Below, one piece after another: positions 42,635 to 51,800 of a stretch of 64,000 nucleotides of DNA (position 1 is its first letter; each line of letters begins with the position of its first letter). A program made the translations under genes and the position numbers. The notes under the pieces were generated by a model, which had not been told where the DNA came from, did not search any database, and saw only the letters and a list, made by a program, of their open reading frames with translations. This DNA is from Aureimonas altamirensis. Lineage in GTDB: Bacteria > Pseudomonadota > Alphaproteobacteria > Rhizobiales > Rhizobiaceae. The stretch is taken from assembly GCF_001463885.1 (NCBI RefSeq), contig NZ_BBWQ01000021.1, positions 1 through 64,000 on the forward strand. Direction: 5' to 3'.

Positions 42635-43555
42635 ATGAACCAGGGCTTCGATGCGGTGACGGCGCAACTGGTGCTGGCACTGGCGCGCGACGGCTCCATC
42701 GGGCGCACCGCCGCCCGCGAGAACATCGCGCCCTCTGCCGTCAGCCGGCGCATTTCGGAGCTGGAGGCGCGATTGGGCATCGCCCTGTTCGAACGGCTGC
42801 CGCAGGGCATGGTGCCGACCGCCGCCGGGCGCATCTACGCCGCCGGCTGTCGCCGCATCATGCGCAGGATTTTGGATCTCGACGCCGAGATGCAGGCCAT
42901 ATCGCAAGGACGCTCCGGGATCTTGCGCATCGCCGCGACCACCTCCGCGCTATCCGGCCGCGCGCCCGAAGTGCTGGCCGAGTTTGCCCGGTTGCACCCG
43001 GACATAAGGCTGGAACTGGAAGAGATGCCCGCCGTCACCAACCTTGCCGCGCTGGAGGACGCCCGCGTCGATATCGCCATATTGCCCGATAACCACGACA
43101 TGTCGGCCTTCGATACCGAGCCCTTCGACGACGACAGGGTCTATGTCATCGCGCCGTCGGACCATGCCCTTGCCCCGGCGCTTGTTGCCAGCCGGCCGGT
43201 GGCCTTCTGCGATATGCCTTTGGAAGAGATGGTCGGCTTCCACGAGCACGGAGCCCTCGACAGGCTTTTGACGGAGGCCGCGCGAAAACTCGGCCGACAA
43301 CTTGGAACGCGCATTCGCGCCGAAAGCTTTTCGGCCCTCGTACGGCTGGTCGAGGCCGGGTTCGGCATCGGCTTCGTCCGGGCGACGGCGTTGCATCTTC
43401 TGGCAGGCACGGATGTCGCCGCCGCGCCGCTGTCCGATGCGTGGGCACGCCGCTTCCAGTTGATCGCCTGCCGCCGTGCCAGCCAGCCCAACCCATCCGT
43501 AGAGGCCTTCCGGGAACTGGCGCGGCACGGCGCGCCGGTTCCCGTCACGACTTGA
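42635..43555 (+). CDS. LysR-type transcriptional regulator (controls AbrB-like gene)
   Basis: 306 residues with AAGGAAA 10 bp upstream. HTH: VLALARDGSIGRTAARENIA, PSAVSRRISELEARLGIALFERLPQG; ligand domain from ILRIAATTSALSGRAPEV. Divergent arrangement and the palindrome between suggest it regulates the neighbouring membrane protein gene. Confidence 0.93.
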   Translation: MNQGFDAVTAQLVLALARDGSIGRTAARENIAPSAVSRRISELEARLGIALFERLPQGMVPTAAGRIYAAGCRRIMRRILDLDAEMQAISQGRSGILRIAATTSALSGRAPEVLAEFARLHPDIRLELEEMPAVTNLAALEDARVDIAILPDNHDMSAFDTEPFDDDRVYVIAPSDHALAPALVASRPVAFCDMPLEEMVGFHEHGALDRLLTEAARKLGRQLGTRIRAESFSALVRLVEAGFGIGFVRATALHLLAGTDVAAAPLSDAWARRFQLIACRRASQPNPSVEAFRELARHGAPVPVTT

Positions 43556-43565
43556 GGGTTGAGCC

Positions 43566-44396
43566 CTAGAACTCCGCCGTCATCGGATCCGGCCCGATGC
43601 GCCCGCCGCGATCGTCCAGCCCGGCGATCAACGCCATGTCCTCTTGCGACAACTCGAAGGAGAACAGATCGAAATTCTCGGCAATGCGGCTTGCAGTCAC
43701 CGATTTCGGTATGACGACGAAGCCGTTCTGCACATGCCAGCGCAGGATCACCTGTGCCGGCGTGCGGCCGAGGCGGCTTGCGATCTGCCCTATGGTCGCG
43801 TCATCCAGCATGGCCCCACGTCCGAGAGGGCTCCAGCTTTCGGTCAGGACGCCGCGCTCCGCATTGGCCTTGGCCAGAGCGTGCTGCTGGAAGCGCGGAT
43901 GCAGCTCGATCTGGTTCAGCACGGGCGCCACGCCGGTTTCGGCAATGATCCTGTCCAGATGCTCCGCCGTGAAGTTGGAGACGCCGATGGACTTTACCTT
44001 GCCCTCCTCGCGCAGGCGGATCAAAGCGCGCCACGTATCGACATAGAGGTCGCGGCTGGGCGCGGGCCAATGGATCAGATACAGGTCCACATAGTCGAGC
44101 TGCAGGCGCGAAAGGCTTTCCTCGGCCGCCTTCAACGTAGCGTCGAAACCCTGCGCCTCGTTCCACACCTTGGTGGTGATGAAAATCTCTTCGCGGGCGA
44201 TGCCGCTGTCGCGCAAGCCCTTGCCGACCCCGGTCTCGTTTCCATAGATCGCTGCGGTATCGACATGGCGATAGCCGGTCTCGATGGCGGTGCGAACGGC
44301 AGTGGCGGCGGCATCGTCTTCCGCCTTGAACACGCCGAGGCCAACCTGCGGAATGCGCCGGCCATCGTTGAGTTCGAGATAGGTCTGGGTGGTCAT
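43566..44396 (-). CDS. Aldo/keto reductase (2,5-diketo-D-gluconate reductase type)
   Basis: 276 residues from the ATG at 44396. AKR5-like tetrad: Asp and Tyr in HVDTAAIYGNETGVGKGL (about 45-52), Lys in IFITTKVWN (about 75), His in LDYVDLYLIHWP (about 108); cofactor motif IPKSVTASRIAENFD near 230. It reduces small aldehydes or keto sugars with NADPH. The long open frame upstream is antisense to ku and is not coding. Confidence 0.93.
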   Translation of the reverse strand: MTTQTYLELNDGRRIPQVGLGVFKAEDDAAATAVRTAIETGYRHVDTAAIYGNETGVGKGLRDSGIAREEIFITTKVWNEAQGFDATLKAAEESLSRLQLDYVDLYLIHWPAPSRDLYVDTWRALIRLREEGKVKSIGVSNFTAEHLDRIIAETGVAPVLNQIELHPRFQQHALAKANAERGVLTESWSPLGRGAMLDDATIGQIASRLGRTPAQVILRWHVQNGFVVIPKSVTASRIAENFDLFSFELSQEDMALIAGLDDRGGRIGPDPMTAEF

Positions 44397-44543
44397 GCGA
44401 ATATCCGTTTCATGTCCCGGCCGGACAGGATGCCCCGGCCCCTGCCCCTTAGTTGGTTGCCACGACGGCGATTCCAACCGCTTCGGGAACGCCCCGGCCA
44501 CGATCCCCGTTTCCCTGCAAGTCTGAACATCCGGGGAAACGCC

Positions 44544-45365
44544 GTGTCGCCGCGTGCCAATTGGAAGGGATATCTCAAGATCGACGAGGTGGCCTGCCCG
44601 GTCGCCCTGTACACGGCGGCCTCCACATCCGACCGCATCGCCTTTCACACGATCAACCGGTCCACCGGCAATCGCGTCCGTCGCATCTTCGTGGACAGCG
44701 AGACCGAGAAGCCGGTCGAGCGCGACGAGCAGGTGAAGGGCTACGAAACGGGGCCGGACGACTACATCGTCCTGACGCCGGAGGAAGTGGCGTCCGCCGT
44801 ACCCGAAAGCGACAAGACGCTTGCCATCTCGGCCTTCGTGCCATGTGGCAGCATCGACGATGTTTACCTGGACAAGCCCTATTACATCGCGCCGTCCGAG
44901 CCGCATGCCGCGGAAAGCTTCGTGCTGATCCGCGACGCGCTGGCGAAGCGCAAGGTGGCGGCGCTGGCGGAGGCCGTCCTGTTCCGCCGCGTCCGAACGC
45001 TACTCATCCGCCCGCATGGCGATGGCCTGATCGCCTCGACGCTGAACTTCGACTACGAGGTGCGCTCGGCCGCCGACGCGTTCGACAAGATTCCGTCGAT
45101 GAAGATCAAGGGCGAGATGCTGGATCTTGCCCGCCATATCATCGACTCTAAGGCCGGGCGTTTCGAGCCCGATACATTCGAGGATCGATATGAGCAGGCC
45201 CTGGCGGAGCTGGTGAAAGCCAAGGCGGAAGGGCGCAAGCCCAAAGCCGTCAAACCCCGCAAGAGCGCGAAGGTTGTCGATCTCATGGATGCGTTGCGCC
45301 AGAGCGCGGGCGCAGGAGCCGGAAAGACGAAAGAAAAGCCGGCTAAGGTTAAAAAGGCCAGCTAG
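44544..45365 (+). CDS. ku: Ku-family non-homologous end-joining protein (copy 1)
   Basis: 273 residues from a GTG at 44544; the frame is open much further upstream but antisense to the AKR gene. Ku beta-barrel core: WKGYLKIDEVACPVALYTAA, then FHTINRSTGNRVRR, VKGYETGPDDYIVLTPEE and the C-terminal MLDLARHIIDSKAGRFEPDTFEDRYE. The basic tail (KPRKSAK...KTKEKPAKVKKAS) binds DNA. Bacterial Ku homodimers hold broken ends for LigD. It converges on a second ku gene 4 bp away. Confidence 0.95.
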   Translation: MSPRANWKGYLKIDEVACPVALYTAASTSDRIAFHTINRSTGNRVRRIFVDSETEKPVERDEQVKGYETGPDDYIVLTPEEVASAVPESDKTLAISAFVPCGSIDDVYLDKPYYIAPSEPHAAESFVLIRDALAKRKVAALAEAVLFRRVRTLLIRPHGDGLIASTLNFDYEVRSAADAFDKIPSMKIKGEMLDLARHIIDSKAGRFEPDTFEDRYEQALAELVKAKAEGRKPKAVKPRKSAKVVDLMDALRQSAGAGAGKTKEKPAKVKKAS

Positions 45366-45369
45366 GCGC

Positions 45370-46182
45370 CTAGCGCTTTTTCCCCTTGTCATCGAGGCTC
45401 TTGCGGAGGGCATCCATGATGCTGATCACGTTGCCGGCAGCCTCCGGCGCGGGGCTGGCCTTCTGTTTGCGGCTACCGGGTTTGGACTTGCGCTTCTTGC
45501 GGCGGGATTCGATCAGGTCCTTCAGCTTGTCCTGGACCGGATCTTCCACCATGGCCGGGTCCCAGTCCGTTGTACGGGCGTCCACGAGCTTCAGCATCAT
45601 CTTCGACAGCGCTGCATCCGCTTTCGGCTTCCCGATACCGGTGAAATAGTCCTTGTCTTCGCGGACCTCGTCACCATAGCGCAGGGTCCAGAGCACGATC
45701 CCCTTGTCGCGCGGCTCCAGCAGGACGGGGCGTTCGCGCCTGTACATCACAACACGGGACAGGCCGGCCGTCCCGGTTGCCGCCATGGCCTCGCGAATGA
45801 CGACGAACGCCTCTTCCCCGACGGGATCGCTCGGCATCACGTAATGCGGCCTGTCGAACCAGACCCATCCGACCGTATCGCGTTTGACGAACCGCTCTAT
45901 GTCGATGGTGCGGGTGCTTTCCAGCCCAACGGCGTCGATTTCCTCGTCTTCCACCACGACGAAATCATCTTCACCACGTTGCCAGGCGCGCGCTTCGTCC
46001 TCTTCCTTCACTACCTTGCCCGTCTCCGAGTCGACATAGCGGCTGACGACCCGGTTGCCGGTTTGCGCGTTGAGTGTGTGGAAGCGCACCTTTTCCTGGT
46101 CGGTAAGCGCCGGCATCATGGTGACGGGGCACGTCACCAGCGACAGTTTCAGATAGCCTTTCCAGAACGTACGCGGCGCCAT
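45370..46182 (-). CDS. ku: Ku-family non-homologous end-joining protein (copy 2)
   Basis: 270 residues from the ATG at 46182. Core WKGYLKLSLVTCPVTMMPAL, FHTLNAQTGNRVVSRYVD and WQRGEDDFVVVEDEEIDAV; C-terminal tail RRKKRKSKPGSRKQK is strongly basic, ending LRKSLDDKGKKR. Clearly diverged from copy 1, so the pair may form distinct homo- or heterodimers as in rhizobia with several ku genes. No ligD lies in the window. Confidence 0.95.
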   Translation of the reverse strand: MAPRTFWKGYLKLSLVTCPVTMMPALTDQEKVRFHTLNAQTGNRVVSRYVDSETGKVVKEEDEARAWQRGEDDFVVVEDEEIDAVGLESTRTIDIERFVKRDTVGWVWFDRPHYVMPSDPVGEEAFVVIREAMAATGTAGLSRVVMYRRERPVLLEPRDKGIVLWTLRYGDEVREDKDYFTGIGKPKADAALSKMMLKLVDARTTDWDPAMVEDPVQDKLKDLIESRRKKRKSKPGSRKQKASPAPEAAGNVISIMDALRKSLDDKGKKR

Positions 46183-46249
46183 GATCGACCTTTCGAGAGA
46201 AGGCGAAACGGCTGATGCCGGGCCCCGGTTCCGGGTGTGTTCCCCGAAC

Positions 46250-46711
46250 CTACCCCAAATACAGGCCGGTTGCCGCCACGACGGCAATGTACCGCGCGGC
46301 CTTGGCGATGGTGACAAGCAGGAGGAAACTCCAGAGCGGTTCGCGCATGATGCCGGCGGCCAGCGTCAGCGGATCGCCGATCACCGGCACCCAGCTTGCC
46401 AGCAACGACCAGCGTCCATAGCGCGCATACCAGCCTTTTGCCCGTTCCATTTGCCTTGGCGACGCGGGAAACCAGCGGCGCCCTGCAAAACGCTCCATCT
46501 GCCGGCCGATCGCCCAGTTGACCAGCGATCCCAGCACGTTGCCAAAAGTGGCGACGCTGACCAAAAGCCAGACAGGATGCCCGCCCGACGCAACCAGCGT
46601 AGCCAGCACCGCCTCGGATTGCGCCGGCAGGAGCGTCGCCGCCACGAAGGCCGCAAGAAACAACCCTGCCAAACCTGCCAAAGAGCCACCCCGCGCGGCA
46701 AGCCCGCGCAT
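46250..46711 (-). CDS. YqaA-family (DedA/VTT-like) membrane protein
   Basis: 153 residues from the ATG at 46711. Short YqaA type with about four hydrophobic segments (LAGLAGLFLAAFVAATLLPA, PVWLLVSVATFGNVLGSLVN, WSLLASWVPVIGDPLTLAAG and a last one). The family motif FGNVLGSLVNWAIGR and the G-x-x-x-P-G/D-like WVPVIGDP are visible. A role in membrane lipid homeostasis is assumed for the superfamily. Confidence 0.85.
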   Translation of the reverse strand: MRGLAARGGSLAGLAGLFLAAFVAATLLPAQSEAVLATLVASGGHPVWLLVSVATFGNVLGSLVNWAIGRQMERFAGRRWFPASPRQMERAKGWYARYGRWSLLASWVPVIGDPLTLAAGIMREPLWSFLLLVTIAKAARYIAVVAATGLYLG

Positions 46712-46887
46712 TGCCAAATGTTACACGATAAATTACAGATAAATCGGCCCGATGGGGAGTAGGCGCTCCCGCACCGGGCCTAACCGTAACGCTCATTTAA
46801 CCGGAGGGTTCAGAGCATCATGGCTAATCCAGCCTCTAACATATTTCCTCCACCGTCTGCATCATTCCTTCCGCCCTTGGAAGATTG

Positions 46888-47160
46888 ATGCACGTCCGGT
46901 TCAAGACCGGCGAATGGAGGCTTATCCCCGGACGTCTCATCGAGACGGAAGACGGCTATCTCCTGCCGGTGGATGCATTCACGGGCATTGCCCATAGAAT
47001 CGTTCCCGAAGACCTGCTTTTCGTCGCACGCAAGCTGGTGAAGACCGCAGATCAGCGGCGTTGGCAGCTCCGCCAGTCGCAACTCAACCGGATGCGGCTT
47101 GAGCTCGCAAGGGAGTGCATCCAGCACGCCCTCGCGGATTGGGAAGTGAACTACTATTAG
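46888..47160 (+). CDS. Hypothetical protein
   Basis: 90 residues from the ATG at 46888. Soluble; no recognised motif. The N-terminal part is beta-like (VRFKTGEWRLIPGRLIET), and the C-terminal half helical with many Arg/Gln (RRWQLRQSQLNRMRLELAREC). Codon use fits the surrounding genes, so it is probably real. No clear partner. Confidence 0.55.
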   Translation: MHVRFKTGEWRLIPGRLIETEDGYLLPVDAFTGIAHRIVPEDLLFVARKLVKTADQRRWQLRQSQLNRMRLELARECIQHALADWEVNYY

Positions 47161-47206
47161 AGGTTGGCGGTGGGGCGGTTTCGTCCGCGCTTCCGCCCCC
47201 TCGCCC

Positions 47207-48022
47207 TCAAATATACTGGCCGCGGATTTCGTCCGCCGTGGCGGGCCTTCTGCCAAGGGCCGCGAGTGCCCCGACAAGGCCTGCAACGAGTGCCCTGTTG
47301 TCGGGCGCCAGGGCGCCGTCCGGCATGAACATATTGTTTTCGAAGCCGACGCGGGCATCGCCGCCCAGAAGGGCCGAGGTCAGCACGCAATCCTGCTCGG
47401 CTGCGCCGAAGGCGCACAGGCCGAAGGGTTGGTCGATGGGCTCGCCCATGAAGGGCAGGATATCGCGCGGGCTCGAACGCTGGCCGGGCGTATAGCGGCC
47501 AAGCACGAACAGCAGCGTCTGCCGGCGCGCACCGAACGCCCCGCGCTGCCTGAGTGTGCGATAGCGGGCAAGGTCGTCCGCGTCATACAGGATCACCTGC
47601 ACCATCGTTTCCCGAGCCTCCAGCCGGTCGATGAAGGAGGCTGCCGCCGCTACCCCGTCCTCGTCCGGCACGATCTCCCGCAGCGCAAGCGACACTGCCT
47701 CCGGTTGCGTGCCCTCCACCACATGCATCTGCGCCTGCGGGCCGTAGCGCCCGGCCGCCTCGGAAGTCGGCTGGATGACGAGCCGGGGCCCGACCGCCCC
47801 GCGTATGGCCGCGCTGGCCGCGCGGTAGGCTTCCGCATCGAGAAGGTGGCCGCCCGAGGCATCCCGCACATGCAGGTGGAACATGCCGGCGCCCGCTTCA
47901 TGGCAGGCGACCGCGCACTCCACCAGCTCGGGCAGCGTCAGCGGTACGGAAGGGTGGTCGGCCTTCGTCTTGTAGGAGCCGTTCGGCGCAACGGTGACGG
48001 CAACGGGGCGCACCATGCTCAT
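47207..48022 (-). CDS. Beta-keto acid cleavage enzyme (BKACE family)
   Basis: 271 residues from the ATG at 48022, overlapping the stop of the upstream dehydrogenase by 4 bp. DUF849/BKACE TIM barrel: N-terminal VAVTVAPNGSYKTKADHPSV, zinc motif HLHVRD (about 50), and a GFENNMFMPDGALA C-terminal block. BKACEs condense a beta-keto acid with acetyl-CoA to give acetoacetate plus a new CoA ester. The dehydrogenase directly upstream would supply the beta-keto acid. Confidence 0.88.
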   Translation of the reverse strand: MSMVRPVAVTVAPNGSYKTKADHPSVPLTLPELVECAVACHEAGAGMFHLHVRDASGGHLLDAEAYRAASAAIRGAVGPRLVIQPTSEAAGRYGPQAQMHVVEGTQPEAVSLALREIVPDEDGVAAAASFIDRLEARETMVQVILYDADDLARYRTLRQRGAFGARRQTLLFVLGRYTPGQRSSPRDILPFMGEPIDQPFGLCAFGAAEQDCVLTSALLGGDARVGFENNMFMPDGALAPDNRALVAGLVGALAALGRRPATADEIRGQYI

Positions 48023-48969
48023 GCCGTGCCCTCGCGCCGGCGGATGGGCGGCAGGTCTGCCTTGATGATGCCGAGCGCCTCCGACAACGCCGCGTGATAT
48101 CGGGCCCGCTCGCTTGCAGCCTCGCCATCCGGCCATTCGTAGAAGCCCGCTCCGGCCTTCATGCCAAGGCGGCCTTCGGCGACACGGTCGGCAAGGGCGT
48201 GGGCGGGTTGGTGCGCGGCCGACAGGGATGGGTACATGGTGGCGGCGGCAGCGCAGTGAACGTCGAGCCCGGCATGGTCGCGCTGCAGGGCCGGGCCGGC
48301 CGCGACATACCGGAAGCCGAAGCCGAAGCGCACAGCGGCATCGACATCCTCGGGCGTGGCGATGCCCTCATCGATCAGGGCGAACGCCTCCCGCGCCAGC
48401 GCATGCTGCATGCGGTTGGCCAGGAAGCCCGGCAGGTCGCGCCGCACTTGCACGGGCATGCGGCCGAGATCGCGCATGGTCCGCATCAGTGTTTCCGCCG
48501 TTTCCGGCGCGGTCTCGGCGGACGACACCACTTCCACCAGCGGCACGCGATGCGCCGGCATGAAGAAGTGCAGGTTGGCCATGCGATGTCGCGTGGCAAG
48601 CCCCGCCCCGATGGACGAAATCGGGAAGCTGGACGAGTTCGACGACAGGATCGCCGCGTCCGGCGCGCGGTCCACCAGCGCCGCGAACAGCGCACGCTTG
48701 ATGTCCAACTGCTCCGGGGCGCAATCCACCACCATGGCGACGGCGGGCCAGTCGACATCGTCGAGGCCTTCCACGCAGCCGATTGCGGCAGCGTCGGCCG
48801 CATGGCCGGTCTGTGCAAGCTCGGCCTGCCAATAGGCCGGCAGGCTTGCGCGCCGCGCCGCGCCCGGCTCCACCACCGTGACCGGCCAGCCACCGCGTGC
48901 GAAGACGATGGCGACATCCGCCCCCATCGTGCCGCCGCCGATGACCACCATCCTGTGCGCTTGCGTCAT
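48019..48969 (-). CDS. 3-hydroxyacyl-CoA dehydrogenase-family oxidoreductase
   Basis: 316 residues. NAD site VVIGGGTMGADVAIVFARGG, catalytic region SSNSSSFPISSIG and NLHFFMPAHRVPLVEVV (His), and a C-terminal helical domain GFLANRMQHALAREAFALI. The single-polypeptide, non-fused form and its pairing with BKACE resemble carnitine or L-gulonate 3-dehydrogenases. Substrate is more likely a free 3-hydroxy acid than an acyl-CoA. Confidence 0.88.
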   Translation of the reverse strand: MTQAHRMVVIGGGTMGADVAIVFARGGWPVTVVEPGAARRASLPAYWQAELAQTGHAADAAAIGCVEGLDDVDWPAVAMVVDCAPEQLDIKRALFAALVDRAPDAAILSSNSSSFPISSIGAGLATRHRMANLHFFMPAHRVPLVEVVSSAETAPETAETLMRTMRDLGRMPVQVRRDLPGFLANRMQHALAREAFALIDEGIATPEDVDAAVRFGFGFRYVAAGPALQRDHAGLDVHCAAAATMYPSLSAAHQPAHALADRVAEGRLGMKAGAGFYEWPDGEAASERARYHAALSEALGIIKADLPPIRRREGTA

Positions 48970-48975
48970 TTCCGC

Positions 48976-49938
48976 TTACTCCATCGGGCCGGCCGCCGCG
49001 ATGACGCCGCGCCATTTTTCGATTTCCGCCTGCATGCGCCCGGCCTGGTCCGCCCGCGAGCCCGGCGCGGGCACCACGCCCTGCCGGTTCAGCGCCGCCA
49101 GCACCTCGTCATCCGTCAGGACGGCATTGATTGCGGTGTTGAGGCGGTCGGCCACCGCGTCGGGCGTACCCTTCGGCAGCAGGACGCCGAACCAGGACAC
49201 CACCTCGAACCCCTCGACGCCGCCCGACGCGATGGTGGGCACGCCTTCCAGGAATGGGGACGGTTCCAGCGTCGCGACGCCGAGCACGCGGAGGCCGCCC
49301 CCGGAGACCGATGGCAGGATGGACGGCACCGTGTCGATCATCACGTCGACATGTCCGCCCATCAGGTCGGTGACGGCGGGCGACGAGCCTTGGTAGGGCA
49401 CGTGGACGATGTCGAGCCCGGCCATGTCCTTCAGCATCTCCATGCCCAGATGCTGCGGCGAGCCCGCGCCGGACGAGGCATAGGTCAACTCGCCGGGGGA
49501 AGCCTTCGCCATCTCGATGAGGCCCGCGACATCGTCTGCCTCGAAACCGGGACGCGTGACCAGCGCAAGCGGCACGAAGCCGGCAAGCCCCGCCGTTTCG
49601 AAGTCGGTGGTCAGGTCGAAGCCCGGCGGCGGGGTCAGGTTCATGTTGATGGAATGGCTGGTCAGCGCGCCCATCAGGATGGTGTAGCCGTCCGGCTGCG
49701 TGCGGGACGCCTGCAGGGCGCCGACGCTGCCGCCCGCCCCGGCGACGTTTTCCACGATGACCGATTGGCCGAGCTGGCCGCGCAGCCCCTCGGCGATGAC
49801 GCGGCCGATGATGTCCGTCGCCCCGCCCGGCGTATAGGGCACGATCATGGTGATCGGCCGCGACGGGTAGTCCTGCGCGATGGCCGGCCCGGTCATTACG
49901 GCGCATGCAAGGGCCGCGGCCCCGAACACGTATTTCAT
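48976..49938 (-). CDS. Tripartite tricarboxylate transporter (Bug/TctC) binding protein
   Basis: 320 residues from the ATG at 49938 with a signal peptide (MKYVFGAAALACAVMTGPAIAQ). Bug motifs YPSRPITMIVPYTPGGATD and VENVAGAGGSVGA, then HVPYQGSSPAVTDLMGGHVD. It binds a carboxylic acid in the periplasm. No tctA or tctB is present nearby; it may serve as a sensor or with a permease elsewhere. Confidence 0.9.
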   Translation of the reverse strand: MKYVFGAAALACAVMTGPAIAQDYPSRPITMIVPYTPGGATDIIGRVIAEGLRGQLGQSVIVENVAGAGGSVGALQASRTQPDGYTILMGALTSHSINMNLTPPPGFDLTTDFETAGLAGFVPLALVTRPGFEADDVAGLIEMAKASPGELTYASSGAGSPQHLGMEMLKDMAGLDIVHVPYQGSSPAVTDLMGGHVDVMIDTVPSILPSVSGGGLRVLGVATLEPSPFLEGVPTIASGGVEGFEVVSWFGVLLPKGTPDAVADRLNTAINAVLTDDEVLAALNRQGVVPAPGSRADQAGRMQAEIEKWRGVIAAAGPME

Positions 49939-49987
49939 GCGGTATCCTCCCGATTGTCGTGTCATGCCCTGCGGCATCCGGCCTTCT

Positions 49988-51712
49988 TCAGCGGGCCTTC
50001 GGATGCTGCAGGAAATCGAAGTCGCAGCCCGAAGGGGCCTGCGTGACATGCCGGTCGTAGAGGGCGGCGTAGCCGCGCTCGGCCGGTGGCAATGGCGGCG
50101 GCAGGTCTGCCCTGCGGCGCGCCAGCTCGGCGTCGTCCACCAGCAGGTCTATCCGGTTGCCGGAGGCCGACAGGCGGATGCGGTCGCCGTTGCGCACCAG
50201 CGCCAGCGGACCGCCCGATGCGGCATCGGGCGAGACATGCAGCACGATGGCGCCGAAGGCGGTTCCGCTCATACGCGCGTCGGAGATGCGGATCATGTCC
50301 TTTACGCCGGCCGCCGCCAGCTTGCGCGGGATCGGCAGGTAGCCGGCTTCCGGCATGGCTGCAGGGCTTGTGGGCCCGGCATTCTGCAGCACGAGGGCAT
50401 CGTCGGCGCGCACGTCCAGCGCCGGATCGTCCACCCGGGCGGCCAGATCCTCGAGCGACGAGAAGACCACCACGCGTGCTTCCTTCTCCAGAAGCTCCGG
50501 CGTTGCGGCTGCGCGCTTCAGGATGGCGCCATCCGGGGCGAGATTGCCGAACAGGGCGATCAAGCCGCCCTTCGGCTCGATCGGCTCGTCGAAACGGCGG
50601 ATGACCGAATGGTCGATCATGCCGGGGTCGAAGCCGGAAAGCCTGTCGCCCAGCGTCTCGCCGGTCACGGTCGGGCAGTCGAGGTTCAGCAGATGTCGCA
50701 GCTCCCACATCAGGGCGGGCATGCCGCCCGCTGCATGCAGATCCTCCATGTAGTTCGAGCCGACCGGCTTGAGGTTGACCAGAACGGGCGTCGTCTCGGC
50801 CAGTTCGTTGAGCCGCCGCAAGGACAGGCGAATGCCGGCGCGGCCGGCGATGGCCGCCAGATGCACGAGCGCATTGGTGGAGCCGGAAAGCGCCAGCAAA
50901 ATCCGCATCGCATTGTCGAGCGATCGCTCGGTGACAAGGTCGGTCGGCCGGACCGCTTTCGGATCCGTCGCAAGGCGGGCCGCGATGTGGCCGGTTTCCT
51001 CGGCGATGCGCAGGCGATCGGCATGGACGGCAGGCGCCGTAGCCGAGCCGGCAAGCCCGAAGCCGAGCACTTCCGCAAGGCAGGCCATGGTGCTGGCCGT
51101 GCCCATGACGGCGCAGGTGCCGGCGGTGGTGGCAAGGTTGGACTCCACCTTGGCGATCTCACCGGCATCCACCTCCCCGGCGCGGAAGCGCGCCCAGTAA
51201 CGGCGGCAATCGGTGCACGCGCCGAGCCGCTCGCCCTTGTAGCGGCCCGTCATCATGGGCCCCGTCACCAGCATCACGGCGGGCCGGTCGGTGGACAGCG
51301 CGCCCATGATCTGGGCCGGCACCGTCTTGTCGCACCCGCCGATGAGCACGACGCTGTCCATCGGCTGGGCGCGGACCATTTCTTCCACATCCATCGACAT
51401 CAGGTTGCGGAATTTCAGGCTGGTGGGCGTCAGGTAGGGCTCGCCTAGCGATATGGTGGGAAACTCCACCGGCAGCGCTCCGGCCAGCATCGCGCCCCGG
51501 CGTACCGCCTCTACCAGCTCCGGCATGGTGCGGTGACAGTTGTTGAAGCCGCTCGGCGTCGAGTTGATGCCAACCACCGGCCTGTCCAGCGCCTCGCGCG
51601 AGTAGCCCATCGACAGCGCAAAGGAACGCCGGAGATAGCGTGCGAAATCCCTGTCGCCGTAATTGGTCAGCCCGCGCGCCATGCCGCGCGCGGTCTCTTC
51701 GCCGTCGCTCAT
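49988..51712 (-). CDS. IlvD/Edd-family dehydratase (sugar-acid type)
   Basis: 574 residues behind a GGGAGG site. Iron-sulfur cysteines: GGCDKTVPAQ (about 130) and LGACTDCRRYW (about 195), the CTDCRRYW form being typical of aldonic-acid (arabonate/xylonate/galactonate-type) dehydratases and not of IlvD proper. SGSTNALVHLAAIAGRAG (about 300) is the family signature. It should convert a polyhydroxy acid to its 2-keto-3-deoxy form. First gene of the left arm operon. Confidence 0.9.
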   Translation of the reverse strand: MSDGEETARGMARGLTNYGDRDFARYLRRSFALSMGYSREALDRPVVGINSTPSGFNNCHRTMPELVEAVRRGAMLAGALPVEFPTISLGEPYLTPTSLKFRNLMSMDVEEMVRAQPMDSVVLIGGCDKTVPAQIMGALSTDRPAVMLVTGPMMTGRYKGERLGACTDCRRYWARFRAGEVDAGEIAKVESNLATTAGTCAVMGTASTMACLAEVLGFGLAGSATAPAVHADRLRIAEETGHIAARLATDPKAVRPTDLVTERSLDNAMRILLALSGSTNALVHLAAIAGRAGIRLSLRRLNELAETTPVLVNLKPVGSNYMEDLHAAGGMPALMWELRHLLNLDCPTVTGETLGDRLSGFDPGMIDHSVIRRFDEPIEPKGGLIALFGNLAPDGAILKRAAATPELLEKEARVVVFSSLEDLAARVDDPALDVRADDALVLQNAGPTSPAAMPEAGYLPIPRKLAAAGVKDMIRISDARMSGTAFGAIVLHVSPDAASGGPLALVRNGDRIRLSASGNRIDLLVDDAELARRRADLPPPLPPAERGYAALYDRHVTQAPSGCDFDFLQHPKAR

Positions 51713-51755
51713 ACCGTTCCTCCCTCAAGAAGGCGCAGCATACGACGCTTGAGTT

Positions 51756-51774
51756 TCATATGTTAAATTCATGA
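51756..51774. promoter_or_regulatory. LysR-box-like sequence TCAT-N11-ATGA
   Basis: Dyad around an AT-rich centre in the 88-bp space between the dehydratase and LysR genes, with the T-N11-A geometry of LysR operators. Confidence 0.5.
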
Positions 51775-51800
51775 TTTGCATAAATTGAAACGGATTTGGC

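Noticed and set aside
43644-44543. Long plus-strand frame joined to ku copy 1
   Set aside because: Antisense to a clearly real aldo/keto reductase; composition is typical of a high-GC shadow frame. The GTG at 44544 begins the Ku domain.
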